Below, one piece after another: positions 1-8,969 of a stretch of DNA of 64,000 nucleotides; within the stretch, counting starts at the first letter, position 1, and each line of letters begins with the position of its first letter. Position numbers and translations under genes: made by a program. Below the pieces are notes generated by a model. The model saw only the letters and a list, made by a program, of their open reading frames with translations, was not told the origin of the DNA and searched no databases. Source of the DNA: Acinetobacter bereziniae LMG 1003 = CIP 70.12 (GTDB lineage: Bacteria; Pseudomonadota; Gammaproteobacteria; Pseudomonadales; Moraxellaceae); the NCBI RefSeq assembly GCF_000368925.1, contig NZ_KB849755.1, forward strand, positions 1,108,620 to 1,172,619, read 5' to 3'.

Positions 1-1247
1 GCTTCTTTTAAAACCATATGTTCATAGCACTCTAAAAAACGTGGTGCAATATCACCTTTAAGCAATACAACTTGCTGACGAAAATCATCTAAATTATTTG
101 GCTTATAATCACTACGATCAGCATAGCCAACATATTCAGGTTGTCCATCTAAACCAATCTGTTCTTCATAACGATAAATACCATCAATTTCACAGGATCG
201 CCCTGACTCTAAATAAATATTATTTTTAAAGGGTTTTCGTTCTTGATAATGTCCACGGTCAGGAAAAATATCAGGTGCATCTAAACGGCGAATCCATTTA
301 CGACTGGCTTCAACATCCAATACCTTGTAATGATTACCTACATCATAACTAATTGACCAATAGGCTCCATTTCTTAACGGACGTAAGGCTTTATTCAGAT
401 TATAGTAGCTGTCTAAAACAGGTTGATCACTTGGTAATAATTGTGGAAATTCTTCCAATTGAAATAAAAAGCCTTCTTGTTGTTGCTGAGGTTTAAGATT
501 GAAAAACTCACAATATTTCGGAAAATTTTTAACTTCACAAATACGTTGCACCAAGGTATTGCTCAAATAAGTCAGCCAATCAATACTTTTAATACCATCT
601 GCAATACGACTTCTCTCCCTAATATTAGCTCCTTGATAAATACCCCAAAAACGTTCGCCTTGCGCTAGCGAGTAATCACCAACTCCAATCGGCTTATAAG
701 GTAAAGCACTCTGAAAACCTGCCACCGCATGATATACCCCCAATTTATCGATACACTTCTGAATCAAAGACATTAATATCTTTTTTTTTTCGATATCAAA
801 AATGAGTTGATTCGGAACACGAAAAGTCAATGTCGAGCATACTTGATTACGCCCTTCCCAACCTCGATTGGTAAAAGCATAAATCATATATTCTGGTGCT
901 TCATCTCGTTCTCCTGATGCACAACGCCATTCAATTTGATCATCAGAGTGGGGATGTTTAGCCACCGCTTCTTGGATACTAGGCATCTCAGCTATATCGT
1001 AATAGCGACCATCACCGTTTTCATTGACATAAGAGCCCCAAGTAAAATGTTCTGCATAATGCTGATTGTATGCTTCGATACATTCGATAAGGGCTTGACG
1101 CTTTTCAGGACTATGCCCTGCAAAATATAAAAAATGTGCTTGAAACTCAGCACCGACTATAAATAAAGATGGCTGACCTTTTTTATGTTCAGACCATTGA
1201 AAATCTTTTAAATAAGGTGCTAAATCTTGTTCCGATTGAATAATCAT
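1..1247 (-). CDS. TsiV/DUF3396-like type VI immunity protein (partial, C-terminus off window)
   Basis: The reading frame is open from an ATG at 1247 to the window edge, about 415 codons, so the C-terminus is missing. The protein has no signal peptide. Its pattern (a WGSYVNENGDGRYYDIAEMP-like segment near residue 100 and an ERFWGIY segment in the middle) resembles the DUF3396 family, known as the immunity partner of VRR-NUC type VI effectors. It begins about 16 bases after the stop of a VRR-NUC protein and follows a PAAR gene, exactly the context expected for an immunity gene. The inferred job is to neutralise the nuclease in the producing cell. The family assignment is from memory of the pattern and is not verified by search. 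Confidence 0.72.
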   Translation of the reverse strand, partial: MIIQSEQDLAPYLKDFQWSEHKKGQPSLFIVGAEFQAHFLYFAGHSPEKRQALIECIEAYNQHYAEHFTWGSYVNENGDGRYYDIAEMPSIQEAVAKHPHSDDQIEWRCASGERDEAPEYMIYAFTNRGWEGRNQVCSTLTFRVPNQLIFDIEKKKILMSLIQKCIDKLGVYHAVAGFQSALPYKPIGVGDYSLAQGERFWGIYQGANIRERSRIADGIKSIDWLTYLSNTLVQRICEVKNFPKYCEFFNLKPQQQQEGFLFQLEEFPQLLPSDQPVLDSYYNLNKALRPLRNGAYWSISYDVGNHYKVLDVEASRKWIRRLDAPDIFPDRGHYQERKPFKNNIYLESGRSCEIDGIYRYEEQIGLDGQPEYVGYADRSDYKPNNLDDFRQQVVLLKGDIAPRFLECYEHMVLKE

Positions 1248-1263
1248 TGAGTTATTTCCAATA

Positions 1264-2277
1264 TTATGAATGTACCAATGTCGCAAAACCTGTAATCAAT
1301 ACTCCACCAGCTACAGCTTCTGTTGCACCGATTGCGCCTGCTGTGGCAATCGCACCGCCTGTTGCACTGACCAAGACTACAGTCCCACAAATAAATGCAC
1401 CTCCAATCCCTATACTGGCAGTAATCGGAACCATCAGACTTTTATACTCTTGTAAAGGAACCAATTTTCGATAAAACTGTACCTCTGGTGAAGGTGGCGC
1501 AATCAGCTTACCTAAAGCACCCAACATACTGGGGATGCCTTTTTTAGCAGTTAGCCCCGTATTGGCAGGACGAAAAGTAGCATTTTTATAAGGGGTTGGA
1601 TTTTTAATCGGTGGATAAACTGGAATTTTGGTTCCACCACTGGGTGGTTTTCGGGTACTACAACTACAGTCTTTATCCGATACTTCACGAACTCGATCAG
1701 GTGCAATTCGTTCATAAGCTTCTAACTGCCCATCCCTCCAATCATCCTGACCAAATTTAATTTCAACCAAACGTTCTATATTTTCTCGTCTTGGTTCAAA
1801 TCTATCCCATTCAATCGTTCCTGTCATCCGCATTTCTATGATTTCAGCCGCCTTAATGGTTAAAACCGTAACATCAGGAATCCGAAAATCACCTTTGCTT
1901 AAGTTTTCAATTTGTTTTTTTGCCGCACCCAATGGAAATGTTGAAGGACGATGCATCCGTGCAGGATCTTGACTCATTAATGGCATTGGTACTTTACGTG
2001 TCATATCATAGCCCACTTCAGCTAAGTACGCCCAAACACCAAAATTTAAATCTGCTTCTGCCTTAATGGCATTGGTGACCGTCTGTTGATAAAGCTTTTG
2101 ACCAATTGCCCCAATTTTAGGGGCTTTGCTTGCTGCACAAATATGAGCGCATAAATAGGTCTTGTTTGTACCTGTTTCTAACTTGATCTCTGTACCTTTG
2201 GAACTGGGCTTGGTGACTGATGGTTTAGTTTTATTGGGACTGGTAGAGCCTGAACCAGTTGTATGACGTCCTGACAT
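1264..2277 (-). CDS. VRR-NUC domain nuclease, putative type VI secretion effector
   Basis: This 337-residue protein starts at ATG 2277 behind an AAGGA ribosome site. The middle carries a PD-(D/E)xK-type nuclease pattern of the VRR-NUC kind: PDV at about 134-136, VEIK with E172 and K174, and Q184 with Y188. The N-terminus is a low-complexity Ser/Thr/Pro/Lys stretch followed by a Cys-containing segment (CAHIC, about 43-47). The last 70 residues are hydrophobic and rich in Gly/Ala, possibly a transmembrane or translocation segment. It lies 11 bases downstream of a PAAR gene and just upstream of a TsiV-like gene, so it is read as a DNA-attacking cargo effector. The target is inferred from the family; none of the main type VI structural genes are in the window. 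Confidence 0.8.
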   Translation of the reverse strand: MSGRHTTGSGSTSPNKTKPSVTKPSSKGTEIKLETGTNKTYLCAHICAASKAPKIGAIGQKLYQQTVTNAIKAEADLNFGVWAYLAEVGYDMTRKVPMPLMSQDPARMHRPSTFPLGAAKKQIENLSKGDFRIPDVTVLTIKAAEIIEMRMTGTIEWDRFEPRRENIERLVEIKFGQDDWRDGQLEAYERIAPDRVREVSDKDCSCSTRKPPSGGTKIPVYPPIKNPTPYKNATFRPANTGLTAKKGIPSMLGALGKLIAPPSPEVQFYRKLVPLQEYKSLMVPITASIGIGGAFICGTVVLVSATGGAIATAGAIGATEAVAGGVLITGFATLVHS

Positions 2278-2288
2278 TTTTATTTTCC

Positions 2289-2822
2289 TTATTCTTGGTC
2301 AGTTATATGATAATGATCAAATTGTGCTTCCTCTTCATCATCAACGATTTCTAAATTTACAGGAAGCTTTTCATGTGTCCAAAGGTACTCCGTTTGTCCT
2401 TTCGCGTTGGTATATCCCTCAAGCACTGAACCATCTTCAGCACTTAGGCGATATTTCTGTCCTTCAACTGGCTGACCATCATCATCTTTAAGTGTAAAAA
2501 ACTCGTGATACCGCTGTGGTTTAGAGATGATTTGTTCCGGTAATGTTGAATCATCCTGATCATCTGACCAACCACTCAAGTTTTGACTGGCAATAAGTCG
2601 ATGACCACAACTTAATAGGCAACCGTGATACGCAATTAATTTCCCATGATCGTTAAAGCATGACCAACCATTCATAATTTTTTGTGGTCGATTACAACAT
2701 AGCACTTTCATACCAACCGAAGCAGCGGGGCGTCCTAAAATAATATGCCTGACATTACCCTCAACCACTACACCGCCACCAGAAGTACGGTCTCCAAGAC
2801 AAATAAAATAATGTGTTGTCAA
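2289..2822 (-). CDS. PAAR domain type VI spike-tip protein
   Basis: The 177-residue product has an N-terminal PAAR-type segment (GDRTSGGGVVVEG, then GRPAASVGMKVLC) that would form the cone on the VgrG spike. A C-terminal beta-rich segment contains the pattern EGYTNAKGQTEYL, which is common in PAAR proteins that carry separate effectors. The start codon is TTG at 2822-2820, supported by an AAAAGG ribosome site eight bases upstream; no in-frame ATG lies nearby. It is the first gene of a PAAR, nuclease, immunity cassette on the minus strand and probably loads the nuclease onto the secretion needle. Confidence 0.82.
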   Translation of the reverse strand: MTTHYFICLGDRTSGGGVVVEGNVRHIILGRPAASVGMKVLCCNRPQKIMNGWSCFNDHGKLIAYHGCLLSCGHRLIASQNLSGWSDDQDDSTLPEQIISKPQRYHEFFTLKDDDGQPVEGQKYRLSAEDGSVLEGYTNAKGQTEYLWTHEKLPVNLEIVDDEEEAQFDHYHITDQE

Positions 2823-3254
2823 AATTTTAACCTTTTCTTATTTTTAATCGATAATGATAATTATTTAACATAAAAACACTGTATATCAAATTACAAAGCT
2901 GTAATCTAAAAAATTTTCATAGATAAAAAATCTATAATTTTTCTGTAAGATGACAGAATCAATTTTTACTTATAATTGTTTTCATTCATCTTTGATTTTT
3001 TGAAGTGTTTAACTTTCTATAAAATTTAATTTGTAAGATAAAAAAAATTACACAGCACCATCTGAGATTGAGAACTTAAATAAATTACTTAAACACTACC
3101 CTCCTTTATGTTGAAAAATCAGAAATTAATTTAGCTCAGAATAAAAACTCGCAAAAATCCTTAGATGAGCAGATGATACATACTCCTCCCACTCAATGGT
3201 AAAGTCCATATCACTGCAACATCGTTCACCCCTCTTTGATTAAGTATTAAAAAA
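2823..3254. other. Intergenic region, no gene seen
   Basis: This AT-rich stretch of more than 400 bases lies upstream of the PAAR gene and downstream of the AdeT-like gene. It contains no credible reading frame or RNA gene. It presumably holds the promoter of the type VI cassette, but I could not pick a convincing one. Confidence 0.5.
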
Positions 3255-3278
3255 GGCAAAATAAATACTTATTTTGCC
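3255..3278 (-). terminator. Rho-independent terminator of the AdeT-like gene
   Basis: A perfect 10-bp inverted repeat (GGCAAAATAA and TTATTTTGCC) with a four-base loop is followed by a T-run when read on the minus strand. It lies about 55 bases past the stop codon at 3333. Confidence 0.8.
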
Positions 3279-3332
3279 TTTGTTAGTCTATAACACTGGT
3301 TTTATCTCTATGTATAGATGAAGCTCACTGCC

Positions 3333-4586
3333 TTATTCATCATTCAATGCGCATTCAAAACTACTTGGTGTTTGTCCACAACGGACTTTTTTCAAAATTT
3401 TCATCATTGCAGGATCATAATAGCCTTCTTTGGTCATCTGAATACGTGCTTCACGCATAATCTTGATATAGCCAGGCTTGTCAGCTTCACGGATATCAAA
3501 CCAATATTTGTCAGGGACTTCTCTTTCGATTTTATCAACAAACTCAAACGCTGGGCTGAGTTGCTTGGAAATCATTTCTCGTGCAATTGGTCCCATTCCA
3601 GCAGGGAATTTATTACGATGCATGATCAATGTTCCTGTCACTTGAATGAGCGGAAACTTGATAATACCGCCGACCACATTCCCATTTTTATCAGTCATGC
3701 CCTTTTTTAACTCTAAAGGCTTAAACAACAATGCAGGACCAGCCATAATATCAACTTCTTTATTATTAAACTTGCCCCCCACTGTTAATAAATCCACTGA
3801 AACAGGTTGTGCACCCACATTTTGTACAAGTTTTTTCTGCGTTCCATCAAAGTTCATGACTGCAACTTTTTTACCTGCCGCCTTAGATAAAGTATCAATA
3901 CGACGGTCATTGACCATGATGTACGCAGCACCCAAAGGCACGATTCCGACGACCTCATAATCACGATTGACCATTTTTGCATCATACTCAGGTCGCGCAA
4001 GTAACTGAATCACGGTGGTCAATTGCTTGTAATTTTGCACAGCACCAATTGCATCAATACTGCCGACGAAAGGATTAAATTGTCTCGCTCGAATATTACT
4101 GATGCCTGCACCATCACAGCGTTTACTTCTAAAATCTTCAGTTAATACACGTTCATCGGTATAGACACGTAAATTAATATCTGTGGATGCTGTTTTCTTG
4201 AGTTTTGGATAATTTAGGTCAATATGCATCGACAATTTGGTTGGGCGTGTGATCTTCATATCCACACCAAATTCTTTGGCGATTTGGGTAATTCGTGGTA
4301 GTTCACTGATATAACTGGTGGCTTGTTCAAAAGCCTCACTATTCGCTCCATCTGGTGAAAATACACAGAGCGTGACGGTTTTAGGAATTTGTTGCCAAAC
4401 TTTAGGATCATTCATCAAGGTTTTAATTTTATTTTTTGAATGTGCTGAAAGTTCCAGATTTAATTTAGGTGCTACAGGTGGCGCAGCATAAGACAGCACA
4501 GACAAACTACTGGTCAATGCAAATATAGTTGCCTTAACCCATGGTCGTGACGGCATTCTTCGATGTGTATTCAGGTTATCTTGCAT
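3333..4586 (-). CDS. AdeT1/2-like putative periplasmic solute-binding protein
   Basis: The 417-residue protein starts at ATG 4586 (an adjacent upstream GTG is less well placed for the AGGA site). Residues 10-35 form a signal peptide ending in SYAAP, so the product is probably periplasmic. The body resembles the Acinetobacter proteins called AdeT1/AdeT2, which databases label both as solute-binding and as RND-type aminoglycoside efflux proteins; the fold looks like a substrate-binding protein and there are no membrane helices typical of a pump. No transporter gene is adjacent, and it is transcribed alone. Substrate unknown; the resistance label should not be taken as shown. Confidence 0.6.
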   Translation of the reverse strand: MQDNLNTHRRMPSRPWVKATIFALTSSLSVLSYAAPPVAPKLNLELSAHSKNKIKTLMNDPKVWQQIPKTVTLCVFSPDGANSEAFEQATSYISELPRITQIAKEFGVDMKITRPTKLSMHIDLNYPKLKKTASTDINLRVYTDERVLTEDFRSKRCDGAGISNIRARQFNPFVGSIDAIGAVQNYKQLTTVIQLLARPEYDAKMVNRDYEVVGIVPLGAAYIMVNDRRIDTLSKAAGKKVAVMNFDGTQKKLVQNVGAQPVSVDLLTVGGKFNNKEVDIMAGPALLFKPLELKKGMTDKNGNVVGGIIKFPLIQVTGTLIMHRNKFPAGMGPIAREMISKQLSPAFEFVDKIEREVPDKYWFDIREADKPGYIKIMREARIQMTKEGYYDPAMMKILKKVRCGQTPSSFECALNDE

Positions 4587-4589
4587 CAC

Positions 4590-4987
4590 TTTGTCCTATT
4601 TATATTCTTGTTGATCCATCATCACTCACGTGAATTCTTATTCAGCCTAATAGAAGTCTGAAACTTTTCAATTGACTGTGCAAAATCCAACATTTGTCAA
4701 AAAAGATAGTTTATTGATCTCTGTCCAAACGGCTATTTTAAGTTGATGTTTATCAGATAATTAGCAAGATTAGATCGATTTGTCCATTTATCGAAAAACT
4801 TGATAGGAGTTAAAATATCTCCTCATCTAGCGTTTGTCATAGCGCTTGTCATAATCAGCAACAACAATTTTAAACAAAAAATACGACAATTTTTTAATCT
4901 AAGATCAATCGAAACTGTAATTTTCTCAATCCTGTTGTGATTCAATTCGTTGTATACTGTTTATAGTTTGGAGTTAAACTTGACAGC
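4590..4987. other. Divergent intergenic region with a 12-bp tandem repeat
   Basis: About 400 bases separate the AdeT-like gene from the cyclo-ligase gene. No gene is seen. Many proteobacteria carry 6S RNA upstream of the cyclo-ligase gene; I looked for it and saw no supporting structure. Positions 4829-4840 and 4841-4852 are tandem copies of AGCGYTTGTCAT differing at one base, a possible protein-binding site. Confidence 0.4.
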
Positions 4988-5584
4988 ATGAATCAAAATT
5001 CACAACTGCGCAAAATCATCAGTCAGCAACGACGCAAGTTGAATTCACAGCAACAAAAAATGATCGAGTTGCGTTGCTTAAAGCAATGTTTAAAGCATCC
5101 GAAATTTTTAAACGCGCAGAAAATTGGACTGTATTTAGATGCTTTTGGAGAAGTAAAAACCAAACGTCTGATTGAATATTGCTTTACTCAGGGTAAAAAA
5201 GTTTATTTACCCATGATCTGTAATATGAATAATCACTTGGTTTGGGTCAAAATTTCCTACCAGCAATATCAAAATAAACGCTTTTCATTACATCGTTTAG
5301 GCATGTTAGAACCCATGGCAAGCCGTGGAAAGCATGTTTCGACACTAGATGTTGTGATCATGCCATTATTGGCTTGTGATATAAAAGGAACACGAATGGG
5401 CATGGGAGGTGGTTTTTATGATCGAACGCTTGCTTCCGCTTTTCAACAGCCCCATCGACTAGGTTTAGCACATGATTTTCAGTTTCTACATACTGAATTA
5501 GCAAGAAATTCGTGGGATCAATCCCTTGATAGCTTGATTACACCAATAAAAACTTACTATTTCAAACGTCAGATAGGTCAATAA
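4988..5584 (+). CDS. 5-formyltetrahydrofolate cyclo-ligase
   Basis: The 198-residue protein converts 5-formyl-THF to 5,10-methenyl-THF using ATP, in the cytoplasmic one-carbon pathway. The family signature GMGGGFYDRTL is present at residues 138-148, preceded by the usual PLLACD segment. Length matches the family (about 180-200). The ATG at 4988 follows directly on a short leader. It is followed 135 bases later by lon on the same strand. The E. coli counterpart is ygfA (fau). Confidence 0.92.
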   Translation: MNQNSQLRKIISQQRRKLNSQQQKMIELRCLKQCLKHPKFLNAQKIGLYLDAFGEVKTKRLIEYCFTQGKKVYLPMICNMNNHLVWVKISYQQYQNKRFSLHRLGMLEPMASRGKHVSTLDVVIMPLLACDIKGTRMGMGGGFYDRTLASAFQQPHRLGLAHDFQFLHTELARNSWDQSLDSLITPIKTYYFKRQIGQ

Positions 5585-5719
5585 ATTCCTTTAGGCTTGT
5601 TTGAAAATCAAATACTTGCGTTTTTTTAACTTTTTTATTAAGTAAAGCCCTTGTAATTTTTGAAATACACATCACTATAAAAAACATGGCAACACCGTTG
5701 TCACTCATTAGGAGTGCCC

Positions 5720-8149
5720 ATGTCTGAAATTATTATGAATCAAGAAAACTTAGAGCCACAGGTTCCAAGTGTATTACCGCTGTTAGCGTTGCGTGACGTG
5801 GTGGTTTATCCACACATGCAAATTGCGCTATTTGTGGGTCGTGAAAAATCGATCAATGCAGTTGATGTGGCTCGTAACAGTGACAATTTAGTATTTGTAG
5901 TTGCGCAAAAAGATTCGCTTACAGAAGAAATTGATCACGACAACCTATATCAATATGGTACTGTCGCTAAGATTGTACAAGTTGTAAACCATGAAAATGA
6001 TGAAAACTGCATCAAAGTGCTCATTGAAGGTTTACACCGTTCTAAGCTGGTTGAGATCATCGACAATGATGAATATTTATCGGCAGAACATGCGTTAAGT
6101 CCAATGACTGTATCGATAGACAACGCTACCCAAACAACACGTGTGGATGAATTACGTGCGCTGTTTTCACAGTATGCAGAAGCAAAATTACGTAATGCAC
6201 GTGAGTTGATTGCAGCAGCCAACAAAATTGACGATTTACTGCAACTATTATTCTTTGTTGCAACACGTGTACCTTTGAATATTGATGTCAAACAAAAATT
6301 CTTAGAACACGATGAGTTTGAGGCACATTTACAAGAACTCATGACTTATTTGTTACAACAGTCTGAAGAACAACAGATTGAACAAACTTTGCATGACTCT
6401 GTAAAACGTCAAATGGAAAAAAACCAACGTGAATACTTCCTCAATGAAAAGATGAAGGTCATTCAACGTGAACTTTCCGACATGAATGGCGGTGCGGAAG
6501 ATGATGTTGCTGAAATTGAAAAACGTTTAGCAGAAGCTGATTTACCTGAACATGTACGTAAAAAAGCTGAAAATGAGTTCCGTAAACTCAAAGCGATGCA
6601 ACCTGCGTCAAGCGAAGCTGCTGTGGTACGTAATTATATCGAGGCAATTTTAGATACGCCTTGGAATAAAGCCAGCAAAGTTAGCATTAACTTGGCAAAA
6701 GCTCAGGAAATCTTGGACACAGACCACTACGGTTTAGATGAAGTCAAAGAACGTATTGTTGAATACCTTGCTGTTCAGTCACGCGTGAAAAAACTTCGTG
6801 GTCCAATCCTATGCTTAGTCGGACCTCCAGGTGTGGGTAAAACCTCTCTTGGTGAATCCATTGCTAAAGCAACCGGACGTGAATTCGTTCGTATGGCACT
6901 TGGTGGCGTCCGTGATGAAGCAGAAATTCGTGGTCATCGTCGTACTTATATCGGTGCGATGCCAGGTAAAATTGTGCAGTCTTTAACCAAAGTCGGTGTT
7001 AAGAACCCATTGTTCTTACTCGATGAGATTGACAAAATGGCACAGGATTATCGTGGTGATCCAGCATCTGCATTACTTGAAGTACTTGATCCATCACAGA
7101 ACAGCAAATTTAATGATCATTATCTAGATCTTGACTTAGATTTGTCAGAAGTGATGTTCATCTGTACTGCCAACAGCATGAATATTCCTGAGGCGTTATT
7201 AGACCGTATGGAAGTGATTCGTTTACCGGGCTATACCGAAGACGAAAAAGTCAATATTGCGGATCGTTATCTTGTTCCTAAAGCGATTAAGAACAATGGA
7301 TTACGTCCTAAAGAATTGACTGTTCATGAAGAAGCGATTCGAGACATCGTGCGTCGTTATACACGTGAAGCTGGGGTGCGTAGCCTAGAGCGTGAAGTTT
7401 CAAAAATTGCGCGTAAAGTGGTGAAAGAGTCTGTAAGCAAGAAAGCCAAGAACTTGCATATCGATGTCACTGCTGAAAACTTACCTGAATATTTAGGTGT
7501 GCATAAGTTTGATTACGGCATGGCTGAAGAAGAAGCTCAAGTTGGTCGTGTAAATGGCTTGGCTTGGACTTCTGTTGGCGGTGAGTTGTTAACCATTGAG
7601 GTTGCAGCCGTCAAAGGTAAAGGTAAATTCATTACGACGGGTTCACTCGGTGATGTGATGAAAGAGTCGATTACAGCTGCAATGACTGTGGTTCGTACAC
7701 GTGCAGATGAATTAGGTATTGAAGCTTCTCGTTTTGAAGAAACTGACGTACACGTTCACTTGCCTGAAGGTGCAACACCGAAAGATGGTCCTTCAGCAGG
7801 TTTAGCTTTAACAACTGCGTTGGTTTCAGCATTTACAGGTATTGCAATTCGTCCTGATATTGCCATGACGGGTGAAACCAGCTTAGGCGGTCGTGCAATG
7901 CGTATTGGTGGCTTAAAAGAGAAACTTTTAGCGGCACATCGTGGTGGTGTTAAACTTGTGTTTATCCCACAAGAAAACGTACGTGACTTGGCTGAAATTC
8001 CTCAAAACGTGAAAGATGGTTTAGAGATTAAAGCAGTGAAAAGTATCGATGAGATCCTTCCACTTGCTTTGGTTGAACAACCAACACCATTGGTCAAAGC
8101 ACCAATCGTGAAAGCGGTAGATGAAGGCAAAAAAGCTGCGCGTCATTAA
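5720..8149 (+). CDS. lon: ATP-dependent Lon protease
   Basis: The product is a full-length LonA protease (809 residues) that degrades misfolded and regulatory proteins in the cytoplasm as a hexamer. An N-terminal substrate-binding domain (about 1-300) is followed by an AAA+ module with Walker A GPPGVGKT at 368-375 and Walker B LFLLDEIDK. The protease domain has the Ser-Lys dyad S692 (in DGPSAGLAL) and K735. The ATG at 5720 is chosen over the in-frame GTG at 5714 because that GTG is part of the AGGAG ribosome site. A strong terminator follows. No clear heat-shock promoter was found upstream. Confidence 0.97.
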   Translation: MSEIIMNQENLEPQVPSVLPLLALRDVVVYPHMQIALFVGREKSINAVDVARNSDNLVFVVAQKDSLTEEIDHDNLYQYGTVAKIVQVVNHENDENCIKVLIEGLHRSKLVEIIDNDEYLSAEHALSPMTVSIDNATQTTRVDELRALFSQYAEAKLRNARELIAAANKIDDLLQLLFFVATRVPLNIDVKQKFLEHDEFEAHLQELMTYLLQQSEEQQIEQTLHDSVKRQMEKNQREYFLNEKMKVIQRELSDMNGGAEDDVAEIEKRLAEADLPEHVRKKAENEFRKLKAMQPASSEAAVVRNYIEAILDTPWNKASKVSINLAKAQEILDTDHYGLDEVKERIVEYLAVQSRVKKLRGPILCLVGPPGVGKTSLGESIAKATGREFVRMALGGVRDEAEIRGHRRTYIGAMPGKIVQSLTKVGVKNPLFLLDEIDKMAQDYRGDPASALLEVLDPSQNSKFNDHYLDLDLDLSEVMFICTANSMNIPEALLDRMEVIRLPGYTEDEKVNIADRYLVPKAIKNNGLRPKELTVHEEAIRDIVRRYTREAGVRSLEREVSKIARKVVKESVSKKAKNLHIDVTAENLPEYLGVHKFDYGMAEEEAQVGRVNGLAWTSVGGELLTIEVAAVKGKGKFITTGSLGDVMKESITAAMTVVRTRADELGIEASRFEETDVHVHLPEGATPKDGPSAGLALTTALVSAFTGIAIRPDIAMTGETSLGGRAMRIGGLKEKLLAAHRGGVKLVFIPQENVRDLAEIPQNVKDGLEIKAVKSIDEILPLALVEQPTPLVKAPIVKAVDEGKKAARH

Positions 8150-8172
8150 TATAATGATGTTCAACAATTCAG

Positions 8173-8203
8173 AAAAGAGAATGCTTCGGCATTCTCTTTT
8201 TTT
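8173..8203 (+). terminator. Terminator of lon
   Basis: A perfect 12-bp stem (AAAAGAGAATGC with GCATTCTCTTTT) closed by a TTCG tetraloop and followed by a T-run. Confidence 0.95.
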
Positions 8204-8386
8204 ATGGCTGTGAATAAAAAACAAACCTGCTTACAAAATACAGCTGTACAACATTCAAGTTTGTCATAAGCTAATCACAATAAAGTCTAAAAATAATATT
8301 TGCTGGCTGAGCTAGAGTTTATCTACTCAAGCAAACTGCCAACGAATGGTCTAATACATATAACAGTAAAACAAAAGGACACCATC

Positions 8387-8764
8387 ATGCCAAATCCAGT
8401 CTGTTGGTTTGAAATCTATGTTGATGATATGGAACGAGCCAAATTATTTTATCAAACTGTATTGGGAACAGAACTCAGTTTATTGAGCGACCCGACTGAT
8501 GCAAATACCCAAATGTGGGCTTTTCCATCCGACATGAACCAGTATGGCTCCACTGGAACCTTGGTAAAAATGCAAGGTGTGAGTGCAGGTGGAAACAGTA
8601 CGATTATCTATTTCAGTAGTGAAGACTGTGCGATCGAAGAAGCTCGTGTTGAAGCTGCGGGAGGACAAATTCATCAAACAAAAATGTCAATCGGACCGCA
8701 TGGACATATCGTTTTAGCTGTAGATACCGAAGGTAATATATTTGGAATTCATTCAATGAATTAA
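8387..8764 (+). CDS. VOC-family (glyoxalase/bleomycin-resistance fold) protein
   Basis: The 125-residue protein opens with NPVCWFEIYVDDMERAKLFY, the usual first strand-helix of vicinal-oxygen-chelate proteins, and ends with the matching VLAVDTEGNIFGIHS strand. It is a single-domain member with two beta-alpha-beta-beta-beta modules and likely acts as a dimer. A possible metal or substrate ligand is H105 in the GPHGH segment. The ATG at 8387 is preferred over upstream starts because an AAAAGGA ribosome site sits seven bases before it. The substrate cannot be told from sequence. Confidence 0.8.
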   Translation: MPNPVCWFEIYVDDMERAKLFYQTVLGTELSLLSDPTDANTQMWAFPSDMNQYGSTGTLVKMQGVSAGGNSTIIYFSSEDCAIEEARVEAAGGQIHQTKMSIGPHGHIVLAVDTEGNIFGIHSMN

Positions 8765-8782
8765 CTGAATAGTTTTAGAACA

Positions 8783-8811
8783 TTGAAACTTTTAGAATTT
8801 ACACTTATATT
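8783..8811 (+). promoter_or_regulatory. Sigma-70 promoter of putative small RNA
   Basis: TTGAAA (8783-8788) and TATATT (8806-8811) are separated by exactly 17 bases. Transcription would start near 8818. A 7-bp inverted repeat (TTGGTTG, CAACCAA; 8810-8828) overlaps the start point and could be an operator. Confidence 0.65.
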
Positions 8812-8817
8812 GGTTGA

Positions 8818-8948
8818 AAAACAACCAATCATCCTCATATATACATTAAGCAAATATGCGTGCTGTAGTGTGGTTGCTTAATGTTGATTTGATCTCCAGA
8901 CGAATCAACATTAAAACACAGTCCTACCCATTTCGGACTGTGTTTTTT
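8818..8948 (+). ncRNA. Putative small RNA with alternative hairpins
   Basis: A transcript of about 130 nt is predicted between a good promoter and a strong terminator, in a gap with no reading frame. An 11-bp perfect stem pairs 8843-8853 with 8874-8884. A 12-bp perfect stem pairs 8878-8889 with 8903-8914. The two share the segment 8878-8884, so only one can form at a time. The last hairpin, 8913-8924 with 8935-8946, followed by T, is the terminator. The gene downstream is on the opposite strand, so this is not a leader of that gene. It could be a trans-acting regulator or an RNA sensor. Known Acinetobacter small RNAs such as Aar could be compared; I cannot assign it. Confidence 0.6.
8913..8948 (+). 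terminator. Terminator of putative small RNA
   Basis: A 12-bp stem (AAAACACAGTCC with GGACTGTGTTTT) and a ten-base loop, followed by T residues. It may also serve weakly for the convergent gene ending at 8970. Confidence 0.88.
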
Positions 8949-8969
8949 TATGGATCACTTTTAGCAAAC

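Noticed and set aside
3318..3710. Plus-strand frame of 130 codons opposite the AdeT-like gene
   Set aside because: It lies inside a well-supported minus-strand gene with signal peptide and terminator; nothing supports a second gene.
4590..4987. 6S RNA upstream of the cyclo-ligase gene
   Set aside because: The location is common for ssrS, but no long closing stem or central bubble could be seen here.
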